From JAFNAG01 sp963824985 (GTDB lineage: Bacteria; Acidobacteriota; UBA6911), in NCBI GenBank assembly GCA_963824985.1, contig CAWGRQ010000037.1:1-64000 (forward strand): a stretch of DNA of 64,000 nt. The letters run 5' to 3'. Positions 35,955 through 45,013 of the stretch are shown here, piece by piece (position 1 is the stretch's first letter; each line of letters starts with the position of its first letter). The position numbers and the translations under genes are program-made. The notes under the pieces are model-generated. The model worked only from the letters and a program-made list of their open reading frames with translations. It was not told where the DNA came from and searched no databases.

Positions 35955-37088
35955 ATGGGTTTGCCACGCAGCACATACGTAAAGGAAGGGCAAGAAGGGG
36001 TGTATCACTGCTTCAGCCGGTGTGTCCGGCGGGCATTTCTGTGCGGATTCGACAAGCTGTCGCTCCGGGACTTTTCCCACCGCAAGGCATGGTTGGTGGA
36101 CCGTTTGCGGTATCTCGCAGCCGTCTTTGCGATTGAAGTCTGCGCCTATGCAGTCATGGAAACTCACTACCATAACATTCTGCGCACTCGTCCCGACATC
36201 GTTGCCCTGTGGTCCGATCGGGAAGTCGCAACCCGCTGGCTGACACTCTTCCCCCGACATCGTGACCGGCAAGGCGCGCCGCTTCCCCCAGCCGAGGAAG
36301 ACATCCGCGCTTTGGCAGATCGTCCGGAGCGCATCGCGCAGCTGCGTCGGCGTTTGTGCAGCCTCAGCTGGTTCATGGGTCGGCTGAACGAATTCATCGC
36401 CCGGGCTGCAAACAAAGAGGATGGGGTTAAGGGCCGGTTCTGGGAAGGACGGTTCAAATGCCAGGCGTTGCTCGACGGAGCGGCCATCGCCAGCTGCATG
36501 GTGTATGTGGATCTCAATCTCATCCGGGCCGGCCTGGCAGGGACTCCGGAAGAAAGCGACTTCACCAGCATCCAGGAACGGATCCGTGCCTGGCAGAAAG
36601 AAACGATGACCACCGGCGCCACTGACAGCGAGGCGGCAGCACCACCGATGCACGGTGCAGCTGCCGGCAAGGGCACGACAGGGCCTGACAATACCGCCGA
36701 AATCCCGAACTCTATTGCTGACCGCCTTTCCGCTTCGGCGGATCGCCTGGATGGGTGGCTGTGTCCCATTCACTCCGAAGCCGGAAGGCGCGGGATTCTG
36801 CAGATGACTAGAGCGGAGTATTTCGATCTGGTGGACAAGACGGGACGGATGACGCGGTTGGATAAACGGGGAGCCATCGATGCCGATCTTGCGCCGATCT
36901 TGCTGCGGATCGGCGTCAATCCCGATGCCTGGCTGCAAACCGTGTCCCACTTCGGAACCAAATTCCATCTCGCCGCCGGGCTGGTTTCCAGTCTACGCGA
37001 TTTTGCGGATCGGCTCGGCAGGCGGTGGCTCCAAGGCACCGCCACGGCCCGCGCCGCATTCACCTCCTCGCCGCTGCAATTGGCCTGA
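35955..37088 (+). CDS. RAYT-type (Y1/IS200-like) transposase
   Basis: 377 residues, long for the family. CAYAVMETHYHNIL holds the HxH (HUH) metal motif. CMVYVDLNLIRAGLA holds the catalytic tyrosine in the usual YxxxNPxRAG-like context. SRCVRRAFLCGF near residue 25 matches the common N-terminus (RxxxRRxFLC). The C-terminal ~130 residues are an extension. RAYT proteins are domesticated or chromosomal single-strand transposases linked to REP hairpins. Ribosome site is close to ideal. Imperfect inverted repeats flank it at 35878 and 37310. Confidence 0.85.
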   Translation: MGLPRSTYVKEGQEGVYHCFSRCVRRAFLCGFDKLSLRDFSHRKAWLVDRLRYLAAVFAIEVCAYAVMETHYHNILRTRPDIVALWSDREVATRWLTLFPRHRDRQGAPLPPAEEDIRALADRPERIAQLRRRLCSLSWFMGRLNEFIARAANKEDGVKGRFWEGRFKCQALLDGAAIASCMVYVDLNLIRAGLAGTPEESDFTSIQERIRAWQKETMTTGATDSEAAAPPMHGAAAGKGTTGPDNTAEIPNSIADRLSASADRLDGWLCPIHSEAGRRGILQMTRAEYFDLVDKTGRMTRLDKRGAIDADLAPILLRIGVNPDAWLQTVSHFGTKFHLAAGLVSSLRDFADRLGRRWLQGTATARAAFTSSPLQLA

Positions 37089-37404
37089 CGCGGCGCGTGC
37101 CCAGCAGGGCGATCGTTTGCAGATCCTTCAACTTGTACCCGCCTCACCGCTTTGGGCATCGTTCCGACTATGTTCTCCACGCCCACCGGTGATCTCCCCA
37201 CAAGTCTGACCCAGCGGTCTTGTTTCGCTCGATCGTCAGCACTCAGTTCCTAGACCCCGATCTTCACTCCTGAAGCTGACGGTCAGGATGCGCAAAAATG
37301 ATGGGTGTCCAGGGGCAACATATGATTTGGTGGAATGACCAGGTATCCATTTTGAGGTACCATTAGGCGTCGCCATTTTACGCCGTTCAAAAGGGGATCC
37401 GCCC
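37089..37404. repeat. Right flank of RAYT transposase
   Basis: 316 bases without a gene. ATGGGTGTCC (37301-37310) with the preceding GCGCAAAAATG forms the inverted partner of 35878-35898. The rest is unremarkable; GGGGATCCGCCC near 37394 precedes the WD40 gene. Confidence 0.55.
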
Positions 37405-39642
37405 ATGTCACACCCTTCAGGATTCAGGTTCGGCAGTTGGTTTCCGGTAATCCTTTCAGTCTCGGCACTGGCCGTATCCCCTACGGCCACACGGCCTCAA
37501 ACTGCACCCGCAGGCAGGCGCCCGTCGTCAGATGCTTCCCCGATGGTTTCGAAGGCGGCATTTTCACGAGACGGCAGGTTGGGAGCCCTGGTTTATACTG
37601 ATGGGGTGGCATTGCTGGATTTTGAGAGCAGGCGAGAGAAGTGCCTGGTTCATAGGGAGGGTGTCACCGCGCTCGCGTTTACCCATGACGGTGCCGAGTT
37701 GGCAATCTCGTCAAAAGGTGCTTACGATTATTCTCCGATCGCCGAGCCCGCTACATTTGTGGAAATCCAGATTATTGATGTGCGCACCGGTGTCATAAAG
37801 AACAAATTCCCGGACACCCGAGTTACGAATGTTCTGGAAATGGCGTTCACGCCAGCGGGAGCGCTGTTTGCAGTCGTAGCCAATCCGGGCCCGGAAAGGT
37901 CCGGCGTGCCCTATTTCCCTCGGGGACTGGACGGCTTGTTTCTTTGGGATGTAATGGCCCGCAAACTGACTCCGCTGATTCAGGACAACAGGGCACGGCA
38001 ATTGAGGCATTGCATCGCCGCGTTTGCTCCTGACGGTGACTCTCTATTTCTGTCGATGGGGGCCAGCGGAGGCAAGGAAGAGGTCAAGTTGTATAGTACT
38101 ACCGCCCCCTCCGCAGGACGAACGGTCAACGGTGTGGCTCCGGCGGCGGGTTTCTTCCCGGGCGCAGCGGCAGTGGCGTTTTCGGTTGACGGACAGCGTT
38201 TGGCTTATGGCTTCAGTCGATCCGCCCCAGGTCGGATGGAAAGCAATGACATTGCATTGTACGACCTTGCCAGTAGGAAGGTCGTGTGGAAGATCCGAAA
38301 TTTCTCCATTGGCGGCATGTCCCTTCTGTTTTTGGCAGATGGCAGGCTTGCGGCCCTTCCTTTGACTGCCGTACAGGCACGACTGCAGGCGGACCTGGTT
38401 CCGCCCGGAATGCCTGCCCAACGCATCCAGACGCTCAAGGGAATTACGATTTGGAACGCTGCGAACGGAAAAATCGAGAAGAAAATGGATCTCCCGACCG
38501 ACGCCGCCATAAACCTGCTTGTCCCGGAACTGAATGCGCTGGCCTCATTAACCGGCAGCACGTGGGTATTTCGCGACCTGCAGACCTTCGAAGTCAAAGA
38601 CAGCATCTCTGCTCTCGATGATCGGTGCATGCCGGCCGACGCCGCACGCCTGAACCTGGAAATGGAAAAAGCCGCGCAGTCATTCAGCATACATCGAATG
38701 CTGGACGTGTCATTTTTGCCGGGCAAGCGCGGCGAGCTTCTGGGCACCAACGATGATGGAATCGTCTATCTCTGGAACATTGCAACGGGAAATGAGCTTC
38801 AGAGAAATCGGTTTGTGTCTTCCGCGGACCGTGTTGCCATTTCGGAAGGCGGCCGTACTGTTGCCGTTGCGGGGAATGTCGGGATGTCTGTTCTTGTTTT
38901 GGAGGATGACGGCAGCTACAGGCGCGCTCCAATGACGGATTTTGCGCTGAGTGTGGGGTCCCTGGCGTCATCTCCGGACGGCCAAATGCTGGCGTTCGGC
39001 AGTACTGATGGAACTCTGGGCATTGTGGATGTGAAAAACCATGCGGCGATCCGACAATGGAATGGTCACAGCGGTGCCGTGCGTTCAACAGCGTTCTCAC
39101 GCGATGGCACGCTGCTCGCCAGCAGCGGGGATGATCTGACGCTGAAGTTGTGGAACGTGACCACGGGCGAAGTGGTTCAGACTCTGGAAGGACACAAGGG
39201 TAAGATAAATGCGCTGACATTTGCTGCCGGCCCGAAGGTGCTGCTTGCAAGTGGAGGAGATGATTCGAGAATCACCTTGTGGGATGTGAAATCCCGTAGA
39301 ATTGTAAAGACGCTCAAGGAGCATGGGGGTTCGATACGGAGCATCTCTTTTTCACCTGACGGCGCGATCCTCGTCAGCGGGGCCGATGACGGCTTGCGCG
39401 TATGGGATGTCAAGACCGGCAAGACGGTCAAGATCCTGTTGAAAAACTCTCCAGAATGGGCTGCAGGGAGTGGAGTAGAGGCAGGGCGGCCGACTGCCCT
39501 TGGAGGCGATGACATTACGGTCACGTCGATCCGCTTTTCGCCAGACGGCCGACTTGTTGCCTGCGGAGGTACCAACAACACGGCCATGGTGTGGGATACA
39601 AGAACCTGGGGGCGCAGGACATTCAGGCCAATAGAAAAATAG
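37405..39642 (+). CDS. Secreted WD40-repeat protein
   Basis: 745 residues. An N-terminal signal-like stretch (SWFPVILSVSALAVSP, residues ~11-26) suggests export. At least five clear WD40 blades occupy residues ~520-745 (for example GHSGAVRSTAFSRDGTLLASS, TLKLWNVTTGEVVQTLEGH, LRVWDVKTGKTVK), and weaker propeller strands fill 40-510, so it may form two propellers. No enzyme domain. A scaffold for protein contacts is the safest reading. It is alone between the transposase and the MFS gene. Confidence 0.82.
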   Translation: MSHPSGFRFGSWFPVILSVSALAVSPTATRPQTAPAGRRPSSDASPMVSKAAFSRDGRLGALVYTDGVALLDFESRREKCLVHREGVTALAFTHDGAELAISSKGAYDYSPIAEPATFVEIQIIDVRTGVIKNKFPDTRVTNVLEMAFTPAGALFAVVANPGPERSGVPYFPRGLDGLFLWDVMARKLTPLIQDNRARQLRHCIAAFAPDGDSLFLSMGASGGKEEVKLYSTTAPSAGRTVNGVAPAAGFFPGAAAVAFSVDGQRLAYGFSRSAPGRMESNDIALYDLASRKVVWKIRNFSIGGMSLLFLADGRLAALPLTAVQARLQADLVPPGMPAQRIQTLKGITIWNAANGKIEKKMDLPTDAAINLLVPELNALASLTGSTWVFRDLQTFEVKDSISALDDRCMPADAARLNLEMEKAAQSFSIHRMLDVSFLPGKRGELLGTNDDGIVYLWNIATGNELQRNRFVSSADRVAISEGGRTVAVAGNVGMSVLVLEDDGSYRRAPMTDFALSVGSLASSPDGQMLAFGSTDGTLGIVDVKNHAAIRQWNGHSGAVRSTAFSRDGTLLASSGDDLTLKLWNVTTGEVVQTLEGHKGKINALTFAAGPKVLLASGGDDSRITLWDVKSRRIVKTLKEHGGSIRSISFSPDGAILVSGADDGLRVWDVKTGKTVKILLKNSPEWAAGSGVEAGRPTALGGDDITVTSIRFSPDGRLVACGGTNNTAMVWDTRTWGRRTFRPIEK

Positions 39643-39768
39643 CGGGAAATAGGAACTGTCATTCCGTAATCTGAGGAATGCCAACCTTTGAGTGAAGATC
39701 GGCCTCTCGGCTTGCCTGCAACAGGCCCAAGCCGAGGGAGGGCTCGAAGTCCGGGGTGGAGACTCTCC

Positions 39769-41193
39769 ATGATTGAGGTCACGCTGGCCGAGACTGATCG
39801 GAACATTCTGCGGCGCCTCGAGCGTCTTCCCATGACTTGGGTGCAGATGCGTCTGCTGGTCATGGGAGGGCTGGGCTACACGTTTGATGCCATGGATCTG
39901 GGCATCGTGGCGTTCATCCTTCCGGTGGTGATCGCGAGCTTTGGACTGACCAACGAGCGGACCGGCTTACTGGGAAGCGCCAGCATGATCGGGTACCTGT
40001 TCGGCGCGTTCCTGGCCGGCACGCTCGGGGACCTGATCGGCCGGCGAAGTGTTATGCTGTACGCACTGGCTTTCTACTGCGTTGCCACACTGTTTTCCGC
40101 CGCGTCACCCGGGTGGGAGTTTCTCTTCTGGTCCCGCACCCTCGCCGGCATCGGCTTCGGCGCGGAGAGCGCAATTATCGCGCCGTTCCTCTCTGAGTTC
40201 ATCCAGGGCAGATACCGCGGGCGATACATTGGTTCCCTATCAGGATTTTTCTCCTTCGGGTTCGTCTTCGCAGCCCTGCTTGGATATTTTGTGGTGCCCG
40301 CGAGCGCGGCCGGGTGGCGCATTGTGCTGGTGATCTGCGCCACTCCCATCCTCTTGCTTCTGTGGTGGCGCCGGGGGATCGCAGAATCGCCGCGTTGGCT
40401 GATTCAGCAGGGGCGCTCGGCAGAGGCGGAGCGAATCGTGAGCCGGATGGAAGAGGAGGTCGCCCGTCGTGTTGCCGGACCGCTCCCCGCCATCGAGAGT
40501 GTAGAACTGCCCGCCATCACCGTTTGGCGCGACACCTCATTCCGTGCGAACCTCGCCGCGCTGTTCAGCCGCAAAATGATGCGCTCCACTGCTATGCTAT
40601 GGGTTTTGTGGTTTTCCATCACGTTCGCGTATTATGGATTCTTCACCTGGATCCCGACGCTTCTGGTGAAACAGGGCCTCACCGTCACCCGGAGCTTCGG
40701 CTACAGCTTCATCATCTATCTGGCGATGGTACCGGGCTACTACTCGGCGGCGTTTCTGAGCGAGAAGCTCGACCGCAAGTGGACGATCATCCTGTACATG
40801 GCCGGAGGCGGCCTGGCGGCTCTCGGAATGTCGATCGTGCACCACGAGAACTTCATCACGTTTTTCGGTTTCATTCTCTCATTCTTTATGAACGGCACCT
40901 ACGCCGGCATCTACGCATACACGCCGGAGGTGTATCCCACGGCCATTCGTACGACGGGGATGGGGGTCGCATCTTCTTTCGGGCGCCTGGGGGGGATCGC
41001 GGCGCCGATCATCATCGGATATGCCTTTGCGAGCATCGGATTCGGCGGTGTATTTGTCATTACCACCGCAGTCCTGCTCGCCGGGGCGCTGGCGGTCGGA
41101 ATTCTGGGAATCCGCACCAGCGGCAAAACGCTCGAGGAGATTACGGCGGAGGAAACCGGCAGTCGATTCATTTCCCGAGGAGGAACGGCATGA
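39769..41193 (+). CDS. MFS transporter, metabolite:proton symporter type
   Basis: 474 residues with 12 membrane segments. GTLGDLIGRRSVMLYAL is the A-motif between segments 2 and 3; RGRYIGSLSGFFSFGFVF and ESPRWLIQQGRSAEAERI place it near the aromatic acid/sugar-acid symporters (AAHS/sialate-like). The ATG at 39769 has GTGGAGA upstream and avoids a spurious 27-residue extension. The stop overlaps the amidohydrolase start (ATGA), so the two are one operon. It probably imports that enzyme's substrate. Confidence 0.87.
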   Translation: MIEVTLAETDRNILRRLERLPMTWVQMRLLVMGGLGYTFDAMDLGIVAFILPVVIASFGLTNERTGLLGSASMIGYLFGAFLAGTLGDLIGRRSVMLYALAFYCVATLFSAASPGWEFLFWSRTLAGIGFGAESAIIAPFLSEFIQGRYRGRYIGSLSGFFSFGFVFAALLGYFVVPASAAGWRIVLVICATPILLLLWWRRGIAESPRWLIQQGRSAEAERIVSRMEEEVARRVAGPLPAIESVELPAITVWRDTSFRANLAALFSRKMMRSTAMLWVLWFSITFAYYGFFTWIPTLLVKQGLTVTRSFGYSFIIYLAMVPGYYSAAFLSEKLDRKWTIILYMAGGGLAALGMSIVHHENFITFFGFILSFFMNGTYAGIYAYTPEVYPTAIRTTGMGVASSFGRLGGIAAPIIIGYAFASIGFGGVFVITTAVLLAGALAVGILGIRTSGKTLEEITAEETGSRFISRGGTA

Positions 41194-42383
41194 AAACAGC
41201 CTATCGTGCATCACGCATCATCGATGGAGTTTCCGAAAATGTCATCCAGGGTGGTTGCGTGCTAGTCGAGGATGACCGGATCATCGCCATCGAGAGGGAC
41301 CTGGCGATCCCGCCCGGAACCAGGCTGGTCGATCTCCGGGACGCGACGCTGCTTCCCGGCCTGATCGACGCCCATGTGCACCTGGTGTGGAACGCCTCAG
41401 GGTTGCCGCACGAGCTGGTCCACCGCGAGTCCCGCTACATGACTGCGTTGCGCACGGCGCAGCATGCGTTGCAGCATCTGCGCGCCGGCGTCACGACTGT
41501 CCGGGACACCGGGTCCACCGATGCGATCGCCGTCGATGTGGCACGAGCCATCGAAGCCGGAATCGTGCCCGGAGCGCGGGTCTTCGCCGCGGGGCGCGTG
41601 ATCGCGATGACCGGCGGCCACGCGCATGTGCTCGGACGGGAGGCGGACGGACCGGATGCGGTGCGCCAGGCCGCGCGCGCCGAGATGAAAGGGGGCGCGC
41701 ACCTGATCAAGGTGATGGCGTCGGGCGGAGTGTACGGCTTCTCTGAAGAGCCCGGCATGCCGCAGTACACGGTCGAGGAGATGCGCGCCGCCGTCGAAGA
41801 GGCCCACAAAACTGGACGCATGGTGTCGGCCCACGCCTATTCCGTCCAGGCGATCGCCAATGCGCTCGACGCCGGGGTCGATTGCATCGAACATGGCAGC
41901 TTCCTGACGCCGGAGCTTGCGCGCCGCATGATTCGCGAGGGGAAATTTCTCGTCCCTACGCTCGTGACTTACCAGGCGGGGTGCGATTTCGGCGCGGCCC
42001 TGGGAACGCCGCCTCTGCTGATGCGCAAGTACGACGAGGTGCGCCGCGCCAGCCGCAAGGCCATGCAGATTGCGCTCCAGGAGGGGGTTCGGATCGTCGC
42101 CGGCACCGACTGCGGCTCGCCGGGCAACCCGCACGGCAACCTGCCCGAAGAACTCCGGTTGATGGTAGAACTCGGCGCCACCCCGATGCAGACGATACGA
42201 TATTGCACTTCCGTGGCGGCCGAACTGCTTGGCTGCGCCGACGCCGGTGCGATCGCTCCCGGCAAACGGGCGCACCTGCTGGCCGTTGCGGGCGATCCCA
42301 CGGCGGATATCACCGCGCTGAGGAAGGTCGTGATCGTGGTGCAGTCTGGGGAGATCGTGGTAAACAGCGCCGGACGCGTCTAG
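41190..42383 (+). CDS. Metal-dependent amidohydrolase (imidazolonepropionase/prolidase-like)
   Basis: 397 residues with ribosome site GAGGAGG. Metal ligands are in LPGLIDAHVHL (HxH), LIKVMASGG (lysine to be carboxylated), SAHAYS, EHGSFL and GTDCGSP (Asp). This is the subtype I arrangement of Zn-dependent Xaa-Pro dipeptidase and N-acyl-amino-acid hydrolases. It is cytoplasmic, with no signal peptide. With the coupled MFS permease it forms a transport and hydrolysis pair for an amide or cyclic peptide; the exact substrate is unknown. Confidence 0.87.
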   Translation: MKTAYRASRIIDGVSENVIQGGCVLVEDDRIIAIERDLAIPPGTRLVDLRDATLLPGLIDAHVHLVWNASGLPHELVHRESRYMTALRTAQHALQHLRAGVTTVRDTGSTDAIAVDVARAIEAGIVPGARVFAAGRVIAMTGGHAHVLGREADGPDAVRQAARAEMKGGAHLIKVMASGGVYGFSEEPGMPQYTVEEMRAAVEEAHKTGRMVSAHAYSVQAIANALDAGVDCIEHGSFLTPELARRMIREGKFLVPTLVTYQAGCDFGAALGTPPLLMRKYDEVRRASRKAMQIALQEGVRIVAGTDCGSPGNPHGNLPEELRLMVELGATPMQTIRYCTSVAAELLGCADAGAIAPGKRAHLLAVAGDPTADITALRKVVIVVQSGEIVVNSAGRV

Positions 42384-42690
42384 ATCAGCCTGCTCGGATC
42401 GGGCTGTGGTGGACCGATCTGTTCGGCAGCACGGATGAAGCCACATAAGATCTAACCGGCTGCCGTCGTTATGTGCCGATCTTTTATTCGGCAGGAGCTG
42501 GATCTGGGGCGTGGGGCCGGCCCCTATTCTCTTTCGCAGCCGGATGCGGCTTATCCTCATCCGTCCACCGGGAGCAAAAGGGGGTGCCGGCATTGCTGCG
42601 AGGCACCCCCGCATTCAAAACGTCAGAGGTCTGAGCCTCCTTCGGGAGATGTCTTCGATCCTGATTCGCAGCCCTTCAGGAGCGCTCATC
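42384..42690. repeat. Spacer with conserved REP-like hairpin, copy 1
   Basis: 307 bases without a gene. GGGGGTGCC at 42580 and GGCACCCCC ending at 42610 pair perfectly around GGCATTGCTGCGA. The same loop with a different stem is at 46866-46893. The tldD ribosome site CAGGAG is at 42677-42682. Confidence 0.7.
42580..42610. repeat. REP-like hairpin, copy 1
   Basis: A 9-bp perfect stem (GGGGGTGCC/GGCACCCCC) encloses the loop GGCATTGCTGCGA. Copy 2 (46866-46893) shares the loop except for one base (ATC for ATT) but has stem ends ATACGG/CCGTAT instead. The two copies bracket the tldD-tldE region. Confidence 0.7.
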
Positions 42691-44730
42691 ATGAACATGA
42701 TTGCGAAGCTCTTTGCTAAAACGCCCAACGCCGCAGACATTCAGGAGCAGCTCAAGGAGATTGAACACGCTCGGAGAAGAAGGCAGCGTGATCTGATCTT
42801 GATGGAGGGAAAAAAGCAGGAAAAGACAAAACAGGCAATCAATACCAAGAAAGCAGGCAGGCAGGCTGTGCTTCGGGACATTTTTCGGGACATGTCTCAA
42901 ATCGAGATGGATATCGGCTACGCCAACAGCGACTTGCGCCGCCTCTCGCTCGAAAAAAGTGCCCTCACCTCGTTCTTGCGCAAGATCGAAATATTGGAGC
43001 AGAAGAAGGACCACCAGGGGATCCAAAATCTCATCACTCGCATCCGCAATAGCTCGATTCAGAATGCCATCGACAAGGCTGAGGTGAACGATGCCGCCTT
43101 CAACGACATGCTGGCGGACATCCTGGGAGAAGAGGAAGGATTCGCATCCCAAGGCAAAGAAAAGGACGAGGCCGGATTCGCCGAATTCGACAAGACCATC
43201 GGCGAAAGGGCGCAGGCTGAGGAAATTGAGTCCACGGAACCACTTCGGACCAGCTCCATCGGAGGAATCGCAACGGCAGCGACGCCCACGCTGATGTCCG
43301 GCCTGCTGTCGGCAATGGAAGCGGAGGGGGTACCACCCAAGCTGGAACTCGATCCCCAGATGCTGAACCGCGTGATCCAGGCCGCTTTAAAGAGAGGCGG
43401 AGAGTTTGCAGAGGTATACGTCGAGCACAAGATTTCGCAACGTATCCTGATGGAAGAATCGAAAGTCAAGCAGGCCATCTTCGGCATCAGACAGGGCGCC
43501 GGCGTGCGCGTAATCTCGGGCAACAAGACTGGCTATGCCTATACCGACGAGATCAGCGAAGAGAAACTGAAGCGAGCCGCCGATGCGGCCTCCTACGTGG
43601 CACGAGGATCGAACCTATCCATACCGATGGACGTACGCAAGAGCGAGCGGCCCTCATTCATTACGGTGAGGATCTCTCTCGAGAGTGTTGCCGATGCCCG
43701 GCGCATTGAGGTGATGCAGCGCGCAGACCAGGCCGCGCTTTCCTATGATTCCCGCATCAAAATGGCAGTGATCAGTTATAACGATGAGGTCAGAGGCCGC
43801 ACGATCGCCAATAGCGAAGGCTTGCTGGTTACAGACGAGCTGCCTTTGCTCTTCTTCACCGTGGACACCCTCGGCGTGGGCAACAACACCCGGCATATGG
43901 GCCACGAAGGCCTCAGCTTACATGCCGGCTTTGAGATGTTCGACCAGGTCACTCCGGAAGAGCTGGCGCGCCGCTCGGCTCGCGAATCGATCGCAATGCT
44001 CTCCGCCGAAGCTTGTCCTGCGGGGAAAATGGACGTAGTCATGGAGAACGGTCAGGGCGGTGTGCTGGTGCACGAAGCCGTCGGCCATCCACTGGAGGCG
44101 GACAACATCGCCAAGCGGGTCGGCACTTTTGCTGACCAGATGGGACAAAAGGTGGCCCAGGACATTTTCACCCTGGTTGACGACGGTTCGCTGCCCGGCG
44201 CAAGAGGCACAACCAATTTCGACGACGAAGGCACGCCCATGAAGCGGAACGTGCTCATCGAAAAGGGCGCGATCCAATTATTCATGACCGACATCCTTTC
44301 GGCCAAACAGCTCAAGATGACGCGCACCGGCAACGGCCGGCGCGAGAGTTTCCGTTTCCCGCCGATCCCTCGCATGACCAACACCTTCATCGCCAATGGG
44401 ACCGAAAAGGCGGAGGACATCCTCGCATCGACCAAAAAAGGCATCTACGTTCAGGGCTTGAAGGGCGGAAGCGTCGATGAGATCACAGGCATCTTCAATT
44501 TCACCTGCCGTGAATCCTACCTGATTGAGGACGGGAAGAAAACCAAGCCGCTGAAGGGGGCGACTTTGATCGGCAGCTGCATGGACATCATCTCGAACAT
44601 CGACGCCGTGGGCAATGATCTGAGTCTTGGCCCCGGCACGTGTGGCAAGAAGGGACAGAATGCCGCAACGAACGTGGGCCAGCCCACCGTGCGCATCCGC
44701 GGCATCAACGTGGGCGGCTCTCGTGCATAA
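42691..44730 (+). CDS. tldD: TldD metalloprotease with N-terminal charged helical (ESCRT-III/PspA-like?) domain
   Basis: 679 residues against ~480 for TldD. Residues ~230-679 are the TldD core, starting LELDPQMLNRVIQAALKRGG and with HEAVGHPLEAD (His461, Glu462, His466) as the zinc site. Residues 1-~160 are a continuous, highly charged helix set: basic at first (HARRRRQRD, KKQEKTKQ), then ending in an acidic stretch with AFNDMLADILGEEE. This basic-to-acidic layout recalls Snf7/ESCRT-III and PspA, but I infer it from pattern only. The ATG at 42691 follows AGGAG. No internal start with a ribosome site fits the core alone. It acts with TldE on peptides or unfolded substrates. Confidence 0.85.
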   Translation: MNMIAKLFAKTPNAADIQEQLKEIEHARRRRQRDLILMEGKKQEKTKQAINTKKAGRQAVLRDIFRDMSQIEMDIGYANSDLRRLSLEKSALTSFLRKIEILEQKKDHQGIQNLITRIRNSSIQNAIDKAEVNDAAFNDMLADILGEEEGFASQGKEKDEAGFAEFDKTIGERAQAEEIESTEPLRTSSIGGIATAATPTLMSGLLSAMEAEGVPPKLELDPQMLNRVIQAALKRGGEFAEVYVEHKISQRILMEESKVKQAIFGIRQGAGVRVISGNKTGYAYTDEISEEKLKRAADAASYVARGSNLSIPMDVRKSERPSFITVRISLESVADARRIEVMQRADQAALSYDSRIKMAVISYNDEVRGRTIANSEGLLVTDELPLLFFTVDTLGVGNNTRHMGHEGLSLHAGFEMFDQVTPEELARRSARESIAMLSAEACPAGKMDVVMENGQGGVLVHEAVGHPLEADNIAKRVGTFADQMGQKVAQDIFTLVDDGSLPGARGTTNFDDEGTPMKRNVLIEKGAIQLFMTDILSAKQLKMTRTGNGRRESFRFPPIPRMTNTFIANGTEKAEDILASTKKGIYVQGLKGGSVDEITGIFNFTCRESYLIEDGKKTKPLKGATLIGSCMDIISNIDAVGNDLSLGPGTCGKKGQNAATNVGQPTVRIRGINVGGSRA

Positions 44731-44985
44731 GTATTCGTGTTCACAATTACGATAACGTCTGCTGGTGGGCTCGTTGTATGTGCTATCAAGAAAAGAACCT
44801 TCCCTGTCAACTTGCACTAGCCAAGGTGCTGCTCATGCCCACCAGCCCTCCGGGCGCCGCCGGGGCGGCCCCGTCTGCTTTGTTGCTCCTCCTCGACGAT
44901 GGCCGGCATCGCCTACTTCGTCGCTTCGCGCATCCAGGGCCGCCGCGCTCGGCGCATACGTGGCCGTAATTGTGAACACGAGTAC
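44731..44985. mobile_element. MITE-like palindromic element between tldD and tldE, 255 bp
   Basis: Ends 44731-44751 and 44965-44985 are inverted repeats matching at 20 of 21 positions, opening GTATTCGTGTTCAC. It starts on the base after the tldD stop and ends 28 bases before the tldE ATG. GCTGGTGGGC near 44760 pairs with GCCCACCAGC near 44836, and GGCGCCGCCGGGGC follows. The core 44882-44934 (GCTCCTCCTCGACGATG... GCATC) resembles 23947-24000. No open frame of note. It separates two genes that are normally a unit. Confidence 0.75.
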
Positions 44986-45013
44986 CAAGCGCCAAGAAAT
45001 AGAGAGGGAAGAA

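Noticed and set aside
40314..41189. Long N-terminal extension of the amidohydrolase
   Set aside because: This part is another frame of the MFS gene; the amidohydrolase starts at 41190 with a good ribosome site and the normal family N-terminus.
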